Assembly: GCF_003688595.1 (NCBI RefSeq)
Contig: NZ_RCWT01000009.1
Location: 124,001-188,000 of the forward strand
Reading direction: 5' to 3'
Length of the DNA: 64,000 nucleotides
From: Sphingomonas sp. PP-F2F-G114-C0414
Lineage (GTDB): Bacteria; Pseudomonadota; Alphaproteobacteria; Sphingomonadales; Sphingomonadaceae
Numbering within the stretch: the first letter of the stretch is position 1; each line of letters begins with the position of its first letter. The notes below the pieces were generated by a model. The model saw only the letters and a list, made by a program, of their open reading frames with translations. It was not told the DNA's origin and did not search any database. The translations under genes were made by a program, and so were the position numbers. This document shows positions 37,845 through 46,451 of this stretch, piece after piece.

Positions 37845-39554
37845 TCAGGCGAGCAGGATCGACGCGGCGCGATTGGCGTCGAACAGCAGGTGGACGAGAC
37901 CGGGGGCGGGGCGGGCGACGGCGTGGACACCGAGCGCTTCGAGCGACGATAGCGAGGTGCGGTCGGCGTCGTGCAGGCGGATGCGCAGTCGCGTGCCGTG
38001 GCGGGTGGCGCCCTCGATATTGTCGGTGCCGCCGAGTGCTGCGATCGTCGCGGCGGTCAGGCGGATATCCGCCGGGACTTCGGCTGCCGGTTCGGCGACG
38101 ACCGGGGCTGGGCCACCGGCGGCGATCGCGTCGCGGATCTCGACCGCGACCGAGTCGGCGATCGGGCCCAGCACGATCTGGAGCGCCTTGTCGGACGGAC
38201 GGATCAGGCCGCGCGCGCCGAGTGCCTTGAGCCGTGCCTCGTCCACCGCGCCCTGGTCGACGACGATCAGGCGCAGGCGGGTCGTGCACGCGCCGACGCT
38301 GGTCAGGTTGGCGGCGCCGCCGAGTGCTTCGGCAAACGCGGAGCCACGCTCGCTCTTGGCGACGGTGGCCGCGGCGACGGGCGCGTCGCGCTCGCGGCCG
38401 GGCGTGGGGAGGTCGAGGCGCTTGATGACGGTGCGGAACAGGACGTAGTAGATCGCGGCATAGGCTAGACCGACCGGGATCAGCAGCAGCGGTTTGGTCG
38501 CCTTGCCGTAGTTCAGGACATAGTCGAACAGCCCCGCGGAGAAGCCGAAGCCCAATTTCACGCCGAGCGCGTTCATCAGCGCCATCGATAGGCCGGTCAG
38601 CACCGCGTGGATCGCGTAGAGCACCGGTGCCAAGAACATGAAGCTGAACTCGATCGGCTCGGTCACACCGGTCAGGGCGGACGTAAGCGCGAGGCTGAGC
38701 AGCATGCCGCCGACCGCTTTGCGGCGTTCGGGCAGCGCCGAATGGTACATCGCGAGACAGGCGGCGGGCAGGCCGAACATCATCACGGGGAAGAACCCGG
38801 CCATGAACGCGCCCGCGGTCGGGTCGCCGGCGAAGAAGCGGCGGAGGTCGCCCGTGGTGCCGTGGTAGTCGCCGGCGACGAACCAGACGATGTTGTTGAG
38901 CAAATGGTGGAGCCCGGTGACGAGCAGCAGGCGGTTGAGCAACCCGAACGCAAACAGGCCGAACCCGCCGGCGCCACTGATCCCGTAGCTCAGGCCGTCG
39001 ATCCCGGTGCTGAGCGCGCCGAAGCCAAGACCAACGATGATGCCGAGTACGAGGCCCGCGACGCCGCTGACGATCGGCACGAACCGACGTCCGCCGAAGA
39101 AGGCGAGGTATTCGGGGAGCGCGATCGCCGAGAAGCGGTTGTAGAAACTGCCGCCGATCAGCCCCGAAAGGATGCCGATCGGTACGTCGAGCCGGGCGAT
39201 CGCCTTGGCCTTCCAGGCGGCGGTGGCGAGTGCGATCGTGTCGCCGGTGAAGCCCTTGAGTGCGTCAGCGGGGACGGTCATGAGCGCTTGTGCGCCCTGC
39301 GTCGTCACGAGGTAGCAGACCACGCCCGCGAGACATGCGGCGCCGTTGCCGTCGCGCGCGAACCCGGTGGCGACGCCGATCGCGAACAACAGGCCGAGGT
39401 GCGAGAAGATCGCGTCACCTGCGGCGCTGAGCACCGCGATGTCGAGCATGTCGGGTTGGCCGAGCCGCAGCAACAGCCCGGCGACGGGGAGCACCGCGAT
39501 CGGCAGCATGAGCGCGCGGCCGAGCGGCTGGAGGGCTTCGAGCACGGACTTCAT
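37845..39554 (-). CDS. nagE: PTS N-acetylglucosamine-type EIICB with an extra IIB-like domain
   Basis: 569 residues. The EIIC domain (about 1-380, some ten membrane helices) carries ATGFARDGNGAACLAG, HHLLNNIVWF and the GVTEPIEFSFMF glutamate motif of the glucose/GlcNAc permease family. A linker leads to EIIB with the phosphorylated Cys 423 in SVGACTTRLRL. A second IIB-like domain follows (about 498-569) with GATRHGTRLRIRL, where His 519 occupies the Cys position, so it probably cannot be phosphorylated the same way. It imports GlcNAc as GlcNAc-6-P. Its ATG overlaps the stop of the PTS fusion gene by four bases. Confidence 0.9.
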   Translation of the reverse strand: MKSVLEALQPLGRALMLPIAVLPVAGLLLRLGQPDMLDIAVLSAAGDAIFSHLGLLFAIGVATGFARDGNGAACLAGVVCYLVTTQGAQALMTVPADALKGFTGDTIALATAAWKAKAIARLDVPIGILSGLIGGSFYNRFSAIALPEYLAFFGGRRFVPIVSGVAGLVLGIIVGLGFGALSTGIDGLSYGISGAGGFGLFAFGLLNRLLLVTGLHHLLNNIVWFVAGDYHGTTGDLRRFFAGDPTAGAFMAGFFPVMMFGLPAACLAMYHSALPERRKAVGGMLLSLALTSALTGVTEPIEFSFMFLAPVLYAIHAVLTGLSMALMNALGVKLGFGFSAGLFDYVLNYGKATKPLLLIPVGLAYAAIYYVLFRTVIKRLDLPTPGRERDAPVAAATVAKSERGSAFAEALGGAANLTSVGACTTRLRLIVVDQGAVDEARLKALGARGLIRPSDKALQIVLGPIADSVAVEIRDAIAAGGPAPVVAEPAAEVPADIRLTAATIAALGGTDNIEGATRHGTRLRIRLHDADRTSLSSLEALGVHAVARPAPGLVHLLFDANRAASILLA

Positions 39555-42151
39555 GGGCGGAAACTCCGGGCGAGCGTTCGCACGTCCGCGGCTGAAATGC
39601 AGTTCATGGCGGCTGCGGCATGCGCGCGGCAGGCGTCGATCGTGAGCGTCGCGACTAGCGCCTTGATCTCGGGCACGAGCGCGGGCGCGGACGAGAGTTC
39701 GGTGACGCCGAGCCCGATCAGGATCGGTACCGCGAGCGGATCGGAGGCGAGGCCGCCGCACACGCCGGTCCATTTGCCGTGGACCGCACCGCCTTCGCAG
39801 GTGCGTGCGATCAGGCGCAGCACGGCGGGATGGAGCCCGTCGAGGTCGCTCGCGACCGCCGGATTACCGCGGTCCATCGCGAGCGCGTACTGCGTCAGGT
39901 CGTTAGTGCCGATCGACAAGAAGTCGGCTTCGCTGGCTAGCAGGTCGGCGGTGACTGCGGCGGCGGGCGTCTCGATCATGATGCCGAGCGCGACATGCTC
40001 GGTGTGGCCGGTCGCGGCGGCCGCGGCGTCGAGTGCAGTGCGGACCGCGCGGAGCTCGGCCAGGCTTGCGATCATCGGCACCATGATCCGGCACTGGCCG
40101 GCGGGGCGCACCGCGAGGATCGCGCGCAGCTGGGCGTCGAGCATCTCGGGGTGCGCGAGACCGACGCGGATGCCGCGCAGACCGAGTGCGGGGTTTTCTT
40201 CCGCGGCGATCGGCAGATAGGGCGCGGGCTTGTCGCCGCCGATGTCGAGCAGGCGGACGATCAGCGGACGGCCGTCGAGCGTGTCGGCGATGCGCTGGTA
40301 ATCGGCGGTCTGTTCTGCGACGCTGGGTGCGCTGTCGCGTTCGAGGAACAGGAATTCGGTGCGGAGGAGGCCACAGCCTTCTGCGCCGTTGCGGACGGCA
40401 GCGTCGGCGTCGTCGGCCGAGCCGAGATTGGCGAAGGCTTCGATCCGGACGCCGTCCTGCGTGCGGCATTCCTGCGCGGCGTTGGCGAGCGCGGCGCGGC
40501 GGCGTTCGGTCTGCGCGTCGAACGCGGTTTGTGCCGCTGCCTGTGTTTCGGAGTCCGGTGCGACGTGGAGCAGGCCTGCGCCGGCGTCGAGGATCAGCGG
40601 CGTACCCGCGGCGATCTCGGCGAGGGCGGGGCCGACTGCGACCAGGGCGGGCAGGCCCATCGTCGCGGCGAGGATCGCGACGTGCGAGGTCGGACCGCCG
40701 CGCTCGACGCAGAAGCCGACGATCGACGCGGTATCGAGGCCAAGCAGGTGCGACGGAAGCAGGTCGTCGGCCAGCAGGATCGTGCCGGGCGGGAAGCTCA
40801 GGCGTTCGTCGAGGTCTTCGCCGGCGAGCGCACGCAGCACCTGGCGTTCGAGGTCGAGCATGTCGTCCGCGCGCTCGGCGAGGCGCGCGTCGCCGGTCGC
40901 TTTGAGCGCGTCGGCTTGGCCGCGGATGGCGGTGCGCCAGGCGTAGGCGGCGCTGTCGCCTTGCGCGATCGCGGCGTGCGCGGCGTCGGTCAGCGTCGGG
41001 TCGTCGAGCAGGGCGGTATGCGCGGACAGGATCGAACGCTCGGCACCGGTTGCGGTGGCGGATTTGCTCGCGAGACGGTCCGCGACCAAGGCGAGCGCGG
41101 CGTCGAGTGCGGCGCGTTCGGTGGTTGCGCCTGCACCTTCGCGCGTCACCGCGATCTCGGCGAGGCGGAAGAGCCCGGCTTGGCCGATCGCGATGCCGGG
41201 GGAGGCGGTTACGCCGGGCAGGCGTCCGTCGGCGGGTAGGGTAACGACTTTAGCTGCCGCGCCCTTCTGTTCCCCCGCGAAAGCGGGGGCCCAGGACCCA
41301 GCAGCGCCATCGTTCGTGATTCCTGGGCCCCCGCCTTCGCGGGGGAACACGGCAGTGGACGCGGGTGAAGCTGATGCGTTTACGCCCGCCCCCGCCTTCT
41401 CACCCATGCCGCCGAGGATCAGGTCGCCGATCGCCGCGAGCGCGTCGGCGGCATCGGGCCCGGTGGCGGCGAGCGTGATCTCGTCGCCGAGCTTTACGCC
41501 GAGCGCCATAAGCGCGACCGGGCTGCGGACGTTGCCCTCGCGCTCATCCTTCGTGATCTTCACGTCGGACACGAATTTCCGTGCGATCTCGCCGATCCGG
41601 GCCGCCGGCCGCGCGTGGATGCCGTGGACCAGCGGCACGACGATCGTGCGGCGGACCGTATCGCCCTCGACCACCGCCACGTCGGCTGAATCGCGGGGTT
41701 CGAGCGTCATGACCGCCTCGCCGACGCCGACCAGCTTGCCGGTTTCGCGGCGAACGATGGTGAAGCGCTCGGGGTTGGTGACGATCACCGGCGTGATGAC
41801 CGCACGTGCCTCGCAGACCAGCAGGTCGAGATCGAAGCGGATCAGCGGGTCGAGCCGCTGGACGCTCGCGCCCTCGGTCACGCAAGGGCTGAACCCGCGT
41901 CCGCCGAGCGCCACCGTGTCGAGACCGATATGCATCAGGATCTCGGCGCCCTCAGGCGTGCGGAGCGTGATCGCGTGGCCGCTGGCGTGGACGCTCAGCA
42001 CGACCGCGTCGCACGGTGCATGCAGGCAGTCGCCGGTCGGATCGACGGCGATCCCGTCGCCCATCATCCGTTCGGCGAAGACCGGGTCGGGGACCGCCTC
42101 GAGAGGCGATGCCCAGCCCTGGAGGGGCGACGTCAGGATGATCGGCTTCAT
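39551..42151 (-). CDS. Multi-domain PTS protein: EIIA(Glc-type)-HPr-Enzyme I
   Basis: 866 residues. Domain order: EIIA 1-150 with active His 74 (ILMHIGLDTVAL), HPr about 165-255 with His 179 (HGIHARPA) and a Ser 210 region (RSPVALMAL), and Enzyme I from about 310 with phosphorylated His 490 (GGPTSHVAIL), PEP-binding GCGLLRTEFLF and the C-terminal active-site GVCGGLASDP. It supplies all soluble phosphate carriers for NagE in one chain. Residues 268-295 (from VFPREGGGPG to AFAGEQ) are encoded by a palindromic repeat inserted in the HPr-EI linker. It starts four bases after the nagA stop. Confidence 0.95.
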   Translation of the reverse strand: MKPIILTSPLQGWASPLEAVPDPVFAERMMGDGIAVDPTGDCLHAPCDAVVLSVHASGHAITLRTPEGAEILMHIGLDTVALGGRGFSPCVTEGASVQRLDPLIRFDLDLLVCEARAVITPVIVTNPERFTIVRRETGKLVGVGEAVMTLEPRDSADVAVVEGDTVRRTIVVPLVHGIHARPAARIGEIARKFVSDVKITKDEREGNVRSPVALMALGVKLGDEITLAATGPDAADALAAIGDLILGGMGEKAGAGVNASASPASTAVFPREGGGPGITNDGAAGSWAPAFAGEQKGAAAKVVTLPADGRLPGVTASPGIAIGQAGLFRLAEIAVTREGAGATTERAALDAALALVADRLASKSATATGAERSILSAHTALLDDPTLTDAAHAAIAQGDSAAYAWRTAIRGQADALKATGDARLAERADDMLDLERQVLRALAGEDLDERLSFPPGTILLADDLLPSHLLGLDTASIVGFCVERGGPTSHVAILAATMGLPALVAVGPALAEIAAGTPLILDAGAGLLHVAPDSETQAAAQTAFDAQTERRRAALANAAQECRTQDGVRIEAFANLGSADDADAAVRNGAEGCGLLRTEFLFLERDSAPSVAEQTADYQRIADTLDGRPLIVRLLDIGGDKPAPYLPIAAEENPALGLRGIRVGLAHPEMLDAQLRAILAVRPAGQCRIMVPMIASLAELRAVRTALDAAAAATGHTEHVALGIMIETPAAAVTADLLASEADFLSIGTNDLTQYALAMDRGNPAVASDLDGLHPAVLRLIARTCEGGAVHGKWTGVCGGLASDPLAVPILIGLGVTELSSAPALVPEIKALVATLTIDACRAHAAAAMNCISAADVRTLARSFRP
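41268..41349. repeat. Palindromic element, family B, inside the PTS fusion gene
   Basis: 82 bp with inverted arms TGTTCCCCCGCGAAAGCGGG... and ...CCCGCCTTCGCGGGGGAACA, the same family as the intergenic element at 29266. Its length together with flanks keeps the reading frame open, and it encodes a Gly/Pro/Ala-rich linker segment. Confidence 0.85.
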
Positions 42152-42155
42152 GGCT

Positions 42156-43349
42156 TTACGTCCTGCCCGCGACGAGTTGGCCGCCGATCCAGGTGCCCGC
42201 GGGCTTCAGATCGGCGGTGAGCGCGACCCAGTCGGCGCGCAGTCCGGGCGCGAGCGCTCCGCGTTCGTGCGACAGGCCGAGAAAGGCGGCGGGGTTGGTC
42301 GCCGCCATCGCCGCCGCGGCAGGCACGTCGGCCTGCGTGCGCGCAACGAAGTTGCGGACCGCGCCGGCCATGTCGAGATCGGAGCCGGCGAGCGTCCCGT
42401 CCTCACCGAAGCACTTGCCGTCCTCGACATGAATCAGCCGTCCTTGCAGGCGGAAATCCTTGTCGACCGCGCCGACCGACGGCATCGCGTCGCTGACCAG
42501 CATCAGGCGGTCGTGGGGTCGGGCGTTGAGCGCGAGACGGAGCGCGGCGTCGTGGACGTGCAGGCCGTCGGCGATCAGCCCGCAATAGACGTGGCGATCG
42601 TCGAGTGCTGCGCCGACCACGCCCGGCGCACGGTGGAGCAGCGGCGACATCGCGTTGAACAGATGTGTGATGCCGGAGAGCCCCGCACCGACCGCGTCGA
42701 TAATGGTCTCGTAATCCGCATCGGTATGGCCCGCGCTGACGATCACGCCGCCAGCGACCAGCCGCGCGATCGACGCCGCATCGGTCAATTCAGGCGCGAG
42801 CGTCACCATCACGCGACCCTTGCGGGGGCGGATCAACAGCTCGATCATCGCATCGTCGAGCAGCCGGAATTTGGCGGGATCGTGGATGCCTTTCCGCGAC
42901 GGGTTGATCCACGGGCCTTCGATATGCGCGCCGACCACGCCGGGAACCCCCGCCTCGATCGCCGCGTCCATCGCGTCGAGCGTCGCCGCGATCACCTCGG
43001 GCGTGTCGCTGATCAACGTCGGCATGAAGGCGGTCGTGCCGTACGGGACATGCGCCGCACCGATCGCGGCGATGCCGGCGACCGTCGGCTGGTCGTTGAG
43101 CAGCACGCCGCCGCCGCCATTGACCTGCGTGTCGACGAAGCCGGGGAGCAGCCAGCCGCCCCCCAGATCGACGACGCGATCGATCGCATCGGACGGCGTA
43201 CCGTCGAGCGCGTCGATCGCGACGATCCGGTCGCCATCCACGCTGATCGTCGCGCCGTTCAGCAGCGCATCGCGCGTGACGATCGTACCGTTGACGAAGT
43301 GCATCCGAAGACCGTTCATACCGTCGTTGCTCATAGTCTCGCCGCTCAT
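42156..43349 (-). CDS. nagA: N-acetylglucosamine-6-phosphate deacetylase
   Basis: 397 residues. Amidohydrolase motifs: GFVDTQVNGGGG, GAHIEGPWINPSRKGIHDP, VSAGHTDADY, ITHLFNAMSPL, LIADGLHVH and LVSDAMPSVG (catalytic Asp). It removes acetate from GlcNAc-6-P in the cytoplasm. The ATG at 43349 overlaps the stop of the upstream deaminase-type gene by four bases (ATGA); a start 15 bases later is possible. Confidence 0.95.
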   Translation of the reverse strand: MSGETMSNDGMNGLRMHFVNGTIVTRDALLNGATISVDGDRIVAIDALDGTPSDAIDRVVDLGGGWLLPGFVDTQVNGGGGVLLNDQPTVAGIAAIGAAHVPYGTTAFMPTLISDTPEVIAATLDAMDAAIEAGVPGVVGAHIEGPWINPSRKGIHDPAKFRLLDDAMIELLIRPRKGRVMVTLAPELTDAASIARLVAGGVIVSAGHTDADYETIIDAVGAGLSGITHLFNAMSPLLHRAPGVVGAALDDRHVYCGLIADGLHVHDAALRLALNARPHDRLMLVSDAMPSVGAVDKDFRLQGRLIHVEDGKCFGEDGTLAGSDLDMAGAVRNFVARTQADVPAAAAMAATNPAAFLGLSHERGALAPGLRADWVALTADLKPAGTWIGGQLVAGRT

Positions 43350-44440
43350 ACCGTCCGCGTGACCTTGCTGAGGTGGAGCGGTGCGTCGGGGTTCAGTCCG
43401 CGGCGAAGCGACAGCGCATTCGCCATCCGATAGAAGCTCTGGATCATCAGGATCGGCTCGATCGCGGGGTGCGCGGTCAGCGCGACCGGGGTGCCGTCGG
43501 CATCCGCCTTCGCATCCGCGAGACACACGACCGCACCGCGCGCGCGAAATTCTGCCGCTGCCTCGCGGACGCCGTCGCCCGCCGTGTCGGAGGTCGCGAA
43601 CGCGATCACCGGGAAGCCGTCATTGACGATCGCCATCGGTCCGTGGCGGACTTCGGCGGCGCTGAACGCCTCGGCATGGAGCGCGCAGGTTTCCTTCAGC
43701 TTCAGCGCGGCTTCCTGCGCGATTCCGTAGCCATAGCCGCGGCCGATCACGAACAGGTTGTTGGCGTTGGCCAGCGCGTCGACGATCGGCGACCAGTCGG
43801 CGCCGAACGCGAGCGTCAGCATGTCCGGCAGCGTATCGACCGCGTTCGCCAGTGCGTCGTTCTGCGACCACGCCGCGGTCAGGCCTGCGAATGCCGCGAG
43901 TGCGCAGATGTAGGATTTGGTCGCCGCGACCGACTTCTCTGGTCCTGCCTTCAGCGCGATCAGCGTGTCGGCCATCTCGGCAAGCGGCGAGGTCTCGTCG
44001 TTGACGAACGCGACGACATAGGCGCCGGCATTCTGATACGCGGTGACGGTGGCGAGCAGATCGGGGCTGCGGCCGCTCTGCGATACCGCGATGACGAGCG
44101 CGGTGCCGGGCGCCATCGGCGCGGCATAGACCGACGATACCGAAGGCGCGGCGGAGGCGACGGGTACGCCGAGCAGCGTCTCGATCAGGTATTTGCCGTA
44201 GGTCGCGGCATGATCCGACGAGCCGCGCGCGCACGTCACCACCACGGCGGGCGGGGCGGCACGAAGCCGTTCGCCGAGCGCGGCGAACGCATCGCGGTTG
44301 GCGGACAACAGCCGCGCGACCGCATCGGCGGATTCGGCGGCCTCGCTGAACATCAGCGTCCGGGCTTCGTCGTGCAGCGTTTCGTTTTGAAGCGTGCCGT
44401 CTTGCAGAGTGGACGCGCGGTCCTGGATAGTCTCGTTCAC
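43346..44440 (-). CDS. SIS-domain glucosamine-6-phosphate deaminase (NagB-II/AgaS-like)
   Basis: 364 residues with two SIS domains like the isomerase half of GlmS but without the glutaminase domain. Motifs: VVTCARGSSDHAATYGKYL, VIAVSQSGRSPDLL, KSVAATKSY and ALKLKETCALHAEAFSAAEV followed by RHGP. In operons with nagA this family replaces the unrelated classical NagB and converts glucosamine-6-P to fructose-6-P and ammonia. The GTG at 44440 was chosen as start; an ATG at 44353 (MFSEAAES) is an alternative. Confidence 0.88.
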   Translation of the reverse strand: MNETIQDRASTLQDGTLQNETLHDEARTLMFSEAAESADAVARLLSANRDAFAALGERLRAAPPAVVVTCARGSSDHAATYGKYLIETLLGVPVASAAPSVSSVYAAPMAPGTALVIAVSQSGRSPDLLATVTAYQNAGAYVVAFVNDETSPLAEMADTLIALKAGPEKSVAATKSYICALAAFAGLTAAWSQNDALANAVDTLPDMLTLAFGADWSPIVDALANANNLFVIGRGYGYGIAQEAALKLKETCALHAEAFSAAEVRHGPMAIVNDGFPVIAFATSDTAGDGVREAAAEFRARGAVVCLADAKADADGTPVALTAHPAIEPILMIQSFYRMANALSLRRGLNPDAPLHLSKVTRTV

Positions 44441-44474
44441 TTGATGCCCCCCGGCCGACGCGCGCGCGCCGACG

Positions 44475-45212
44475 TCAGATGTCGTTGAGTTCGGCGACGA
44501 GGTCGTACGCGTCGCCACGGTAATAGGATTGGGTGAATTCGGCCGCCCGACCGTCGCGCAGGAACCCACGGCGTTCGATGAACAGCCCCGCATGCCCCGC
44601 ATCGACGCCGAGCATCTTGGCGTGCTCGGCGCTGAAATGGACCGCGCGCAGGCGTTGCAACGCGCGCACCTGGCGATTGCCGGCCACTTCGAGCGCCTTG
44701 TACAGCGAGTCCTGCACCGCATCGATCGATGGCAGGCAGTATCCCGCGATAGTGGTGTATTCGAGCGCCATCGGCACGTCGTCGGCATAGCGGATACGCT
44801 GGAAGCGATAGACCGCCGAGCCCGGCGACAGGCCAAGCGAGAGCGACTCCTCGGGCGTAACCATGCCCATCGTCCGGCTGACCCAGGCGCTGCTCGGCGT
44901 GCGGCCGCGCGAGATCATGTCTTCCGAAAACGACGAGAGTTTCGAGAAGCTCTTTTCGACGCGTGTCGCGACGAACGTGCCCGCGCCGCGACGCCGCGTC
45001 AGCAAACCTTCCTCGACCAGCCCGCCGATCGCCTTGCGCACGGTGATGCGCGACACGTCATATTCCACCGCGAGATCGCGCTCGGCTGGAATGGCGTCGT
45101 CCTTGGCCAGCACGTTGCGATTGATCGCGTCGCGGATCAGCTGCTGGAGCTGGACGTAAAGCGGGGCGGGGTTGCCGTCCCGGAATCGGCCGATGCTTGT
45201 GGAAAAGGACAT
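44475..45212 (-). CDS. GntR/HutC-family regulator of the GlcNAc genes
   Basis: 245 residues. N-terminal winged helix (QLQQLIRDAINRNVLAKDDA, IPAERDLAVEYDVSRITVRK) and a C-terminal UTRA ligand domain (FQRIRYADDVPMALEYT ... CLPSID ... AGLFIERRGFLRDG). The HutC/NagR branch usually senses GlcN-6-P or GlcNAc-6-P and represses amino-sugar genes. It leads the nag operon, so autoregulation is likely. The start MSFSTSIGRFRDGNPAPLYV fits the family. Confidence 0.9.
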   Translation of the reverse strand: MSFSTSIGRFRDGNPAPLYVQLQQLIRDAINRNVLAKDDAIPAERDLAVEYDVSRITVRKAIGGLVEEGLLTRRRGAGTFVATRVEKSFSKLSSFSEDMISRGRTPSSAWVSRTMGMVTPEESLSLGLSPGSAVYRFQRIRYADDVPMALEYTTIAGYCLPSIDAVQDSLYKALEVAGNRQVRALQRLRAVHFSAEHAKMLGVDAGHAGLFIERRGFLRDGRAAEFTQSYYRGDAYDLVAELNDI

Positions 45213-45284
45213 GTAGGCGACTTTCGCTGATGCCGGAGCGGGCCTCCGATAGATGCAGCCCGGCAACCGATCTGGGATACGTTA

Positions 45285-45300
45285 TGTATTGGTATTGTTC
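45285..45300. promoter_or_regulatory. Candidate operator in the gntR promoter region
   Basis: The 86-bp space between the cutC stop and gntR start contains TGTATTGGTATTGTTC. The core TGGTATT recurs at 46164 before the TonB receptor, as expected for a shared HutC-family site, but the match is short. The assignment is tentative. Confidence 0.3.
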
Positions 45301-46075
45301 AAGCGGCTTGATGTAACATGTCTGTAAGAACTGCCTTGAGGGCGCGAACGCGGTCGATATCGGTGCGGCGTCGCCCCGCGGTCGTGAAGCCGAAACGGCG
45401 TTCGCGCGCCAGGGCCTCTGCATCGGCAACCTCGTCGAGATCGGATGCAATCATGCCGCACGAGGCGTGGATCTCGACGATCCCGACATCGAGAAACGCC
45501 GCGACATTGTCCGCGTCGATGCCGCTTCCCGCGAGAATGATGATCCGTCCGCCTGCGTGTCGGTGCAAGGTGGCGAGCATATCGAGGCCGTCGATCGCCT
45601 TCGGTGCGCCGCCGGACGTCAGCACGCGGTCGAACCCGAGCGCGATCGCGGCGTCGAGCGCGGCGGGCATGTCGGCACATAGATCGATCGCGCGATGGAG
45701 CGTCAGTGATAGTAGCGCGCGCCGCGCTGTGCCTGCCGATCGGGCATGCGCGACCAGCGACGCCAGCGTTTCGGTGTCGAGCCTGTGGTCTGCGTGGGTG
45801 GCACCGATGACGATGCCGGCGAGGCCTGCTTCGGCTGCCGCGGTGATGTCGCCCGCGATCATCGCCAGCTCGCGTGGCGTATAGTGGAACCCGCCTTCGC
45901 GCGGTCTGGCGAGCAAATGGACTGGGATTGGCGCGCTTGCCGCCGCGGCGGTCAGCGAAGGTGATGGCGTCAGTCCGCCCAGCGCCAGCGCGGCGCAGAG
46001 TTCGATGCGATCGGCACCCCCGGCAATGGCGGCGTCCAATCCCGCGATATCGTCGACGCATATCTCCAGCGTCAT
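45299..46075 (-). CDS. cutC: CutC-family protein
   Basis: 258 residues, TIM-barrel CutC family. Motifs: LEICVDDIAGLDAAIAGGAD followed by RIELCAAL, PVHLLARPREGGFHYT, and RVLTSGGAPKAIDGLD. CutC was linked to copper tolerance in E. coli, but in many carbohydrate loci, including amino-sugar loci, it accompanies glycosidases and its true activity is unclear. GGGAGGG precedes the ATG. It reads toward gntR and sits between the nag operon and the glycosidase operon. Confidence 0.92.
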   Translation of the reverse strand: MTLEICVDDIAGLDAAIAGGADRIELCAALALGGLTPSPSLTAAAASAPIPVHLLARPREGGFHYTPRELAMIAGDITAAAEAGLAGIVIGATHADHRLDTETLASLVAHARSAGTARRALLSLTLHRAIDLCADMPAALDAAIALGFDRVLTSGGAPKAIDGLDMLATLHRHAGGRIIILAGSGIDADNVAAFLDVGIVEIHASCGMIASDLDEVADAEALARERRFGFTTAGRRRTDIDRVRALKAVLTDMLHQAA

Positions 46076-46451
46076 GGATGCCCTCCCGACCGTCGTAATT
46101 ATATTACGTTTGGCCGATCGAATCGCCGGGTTCAATCCCGAACCGACAGTTTCTTGTAAGAAGTGGTATTACAATAACTTGGCACCGCTGCCGCGCACGT
46201 GTGTCAAAACGATACGGCGGAATCCGCTAGGCTATTGATACGGCTATATATTATACGATCGCCCGGTGGGCGTCCTAGGGTGGTAACCAAACTGTAATTT
46301 CCGATGGATTCTGAAAATGAATTGGTTATACATTACGCCTGCCGAGCCACTCAAAGAGTAACCAAAACAGTACCAGGTGGCAGGTGATCGAGGCGACGCC
46401 GACAGCGTCGGGGGAAGGCGCTGCGGCGTCGATTAGGAAGGGGTTTCGACA
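46076..46451. promoter_or_regulatory. 376-bp divergent control region, cutC / TonB receptor
   Basis: Noticeably AT-rich for this genome. It contains an inverted repeat TTGTAA (46154-46159), nine bases, TTACAA (46169-46174), overlapping TGGTATT; an AT-rich stretch CTATATATTATACG near 46243-46256; and two direct near-repeats GTAACCAAACTGTAA (46283-46297) and GTAACCAAAACAGTACC (46358-46374), 75 bases apart. AGGAAGG precedes the receptor ATG. These are plausible binding sites for the GntR regulator or another factor; none is proven. Confidence 0.45.
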
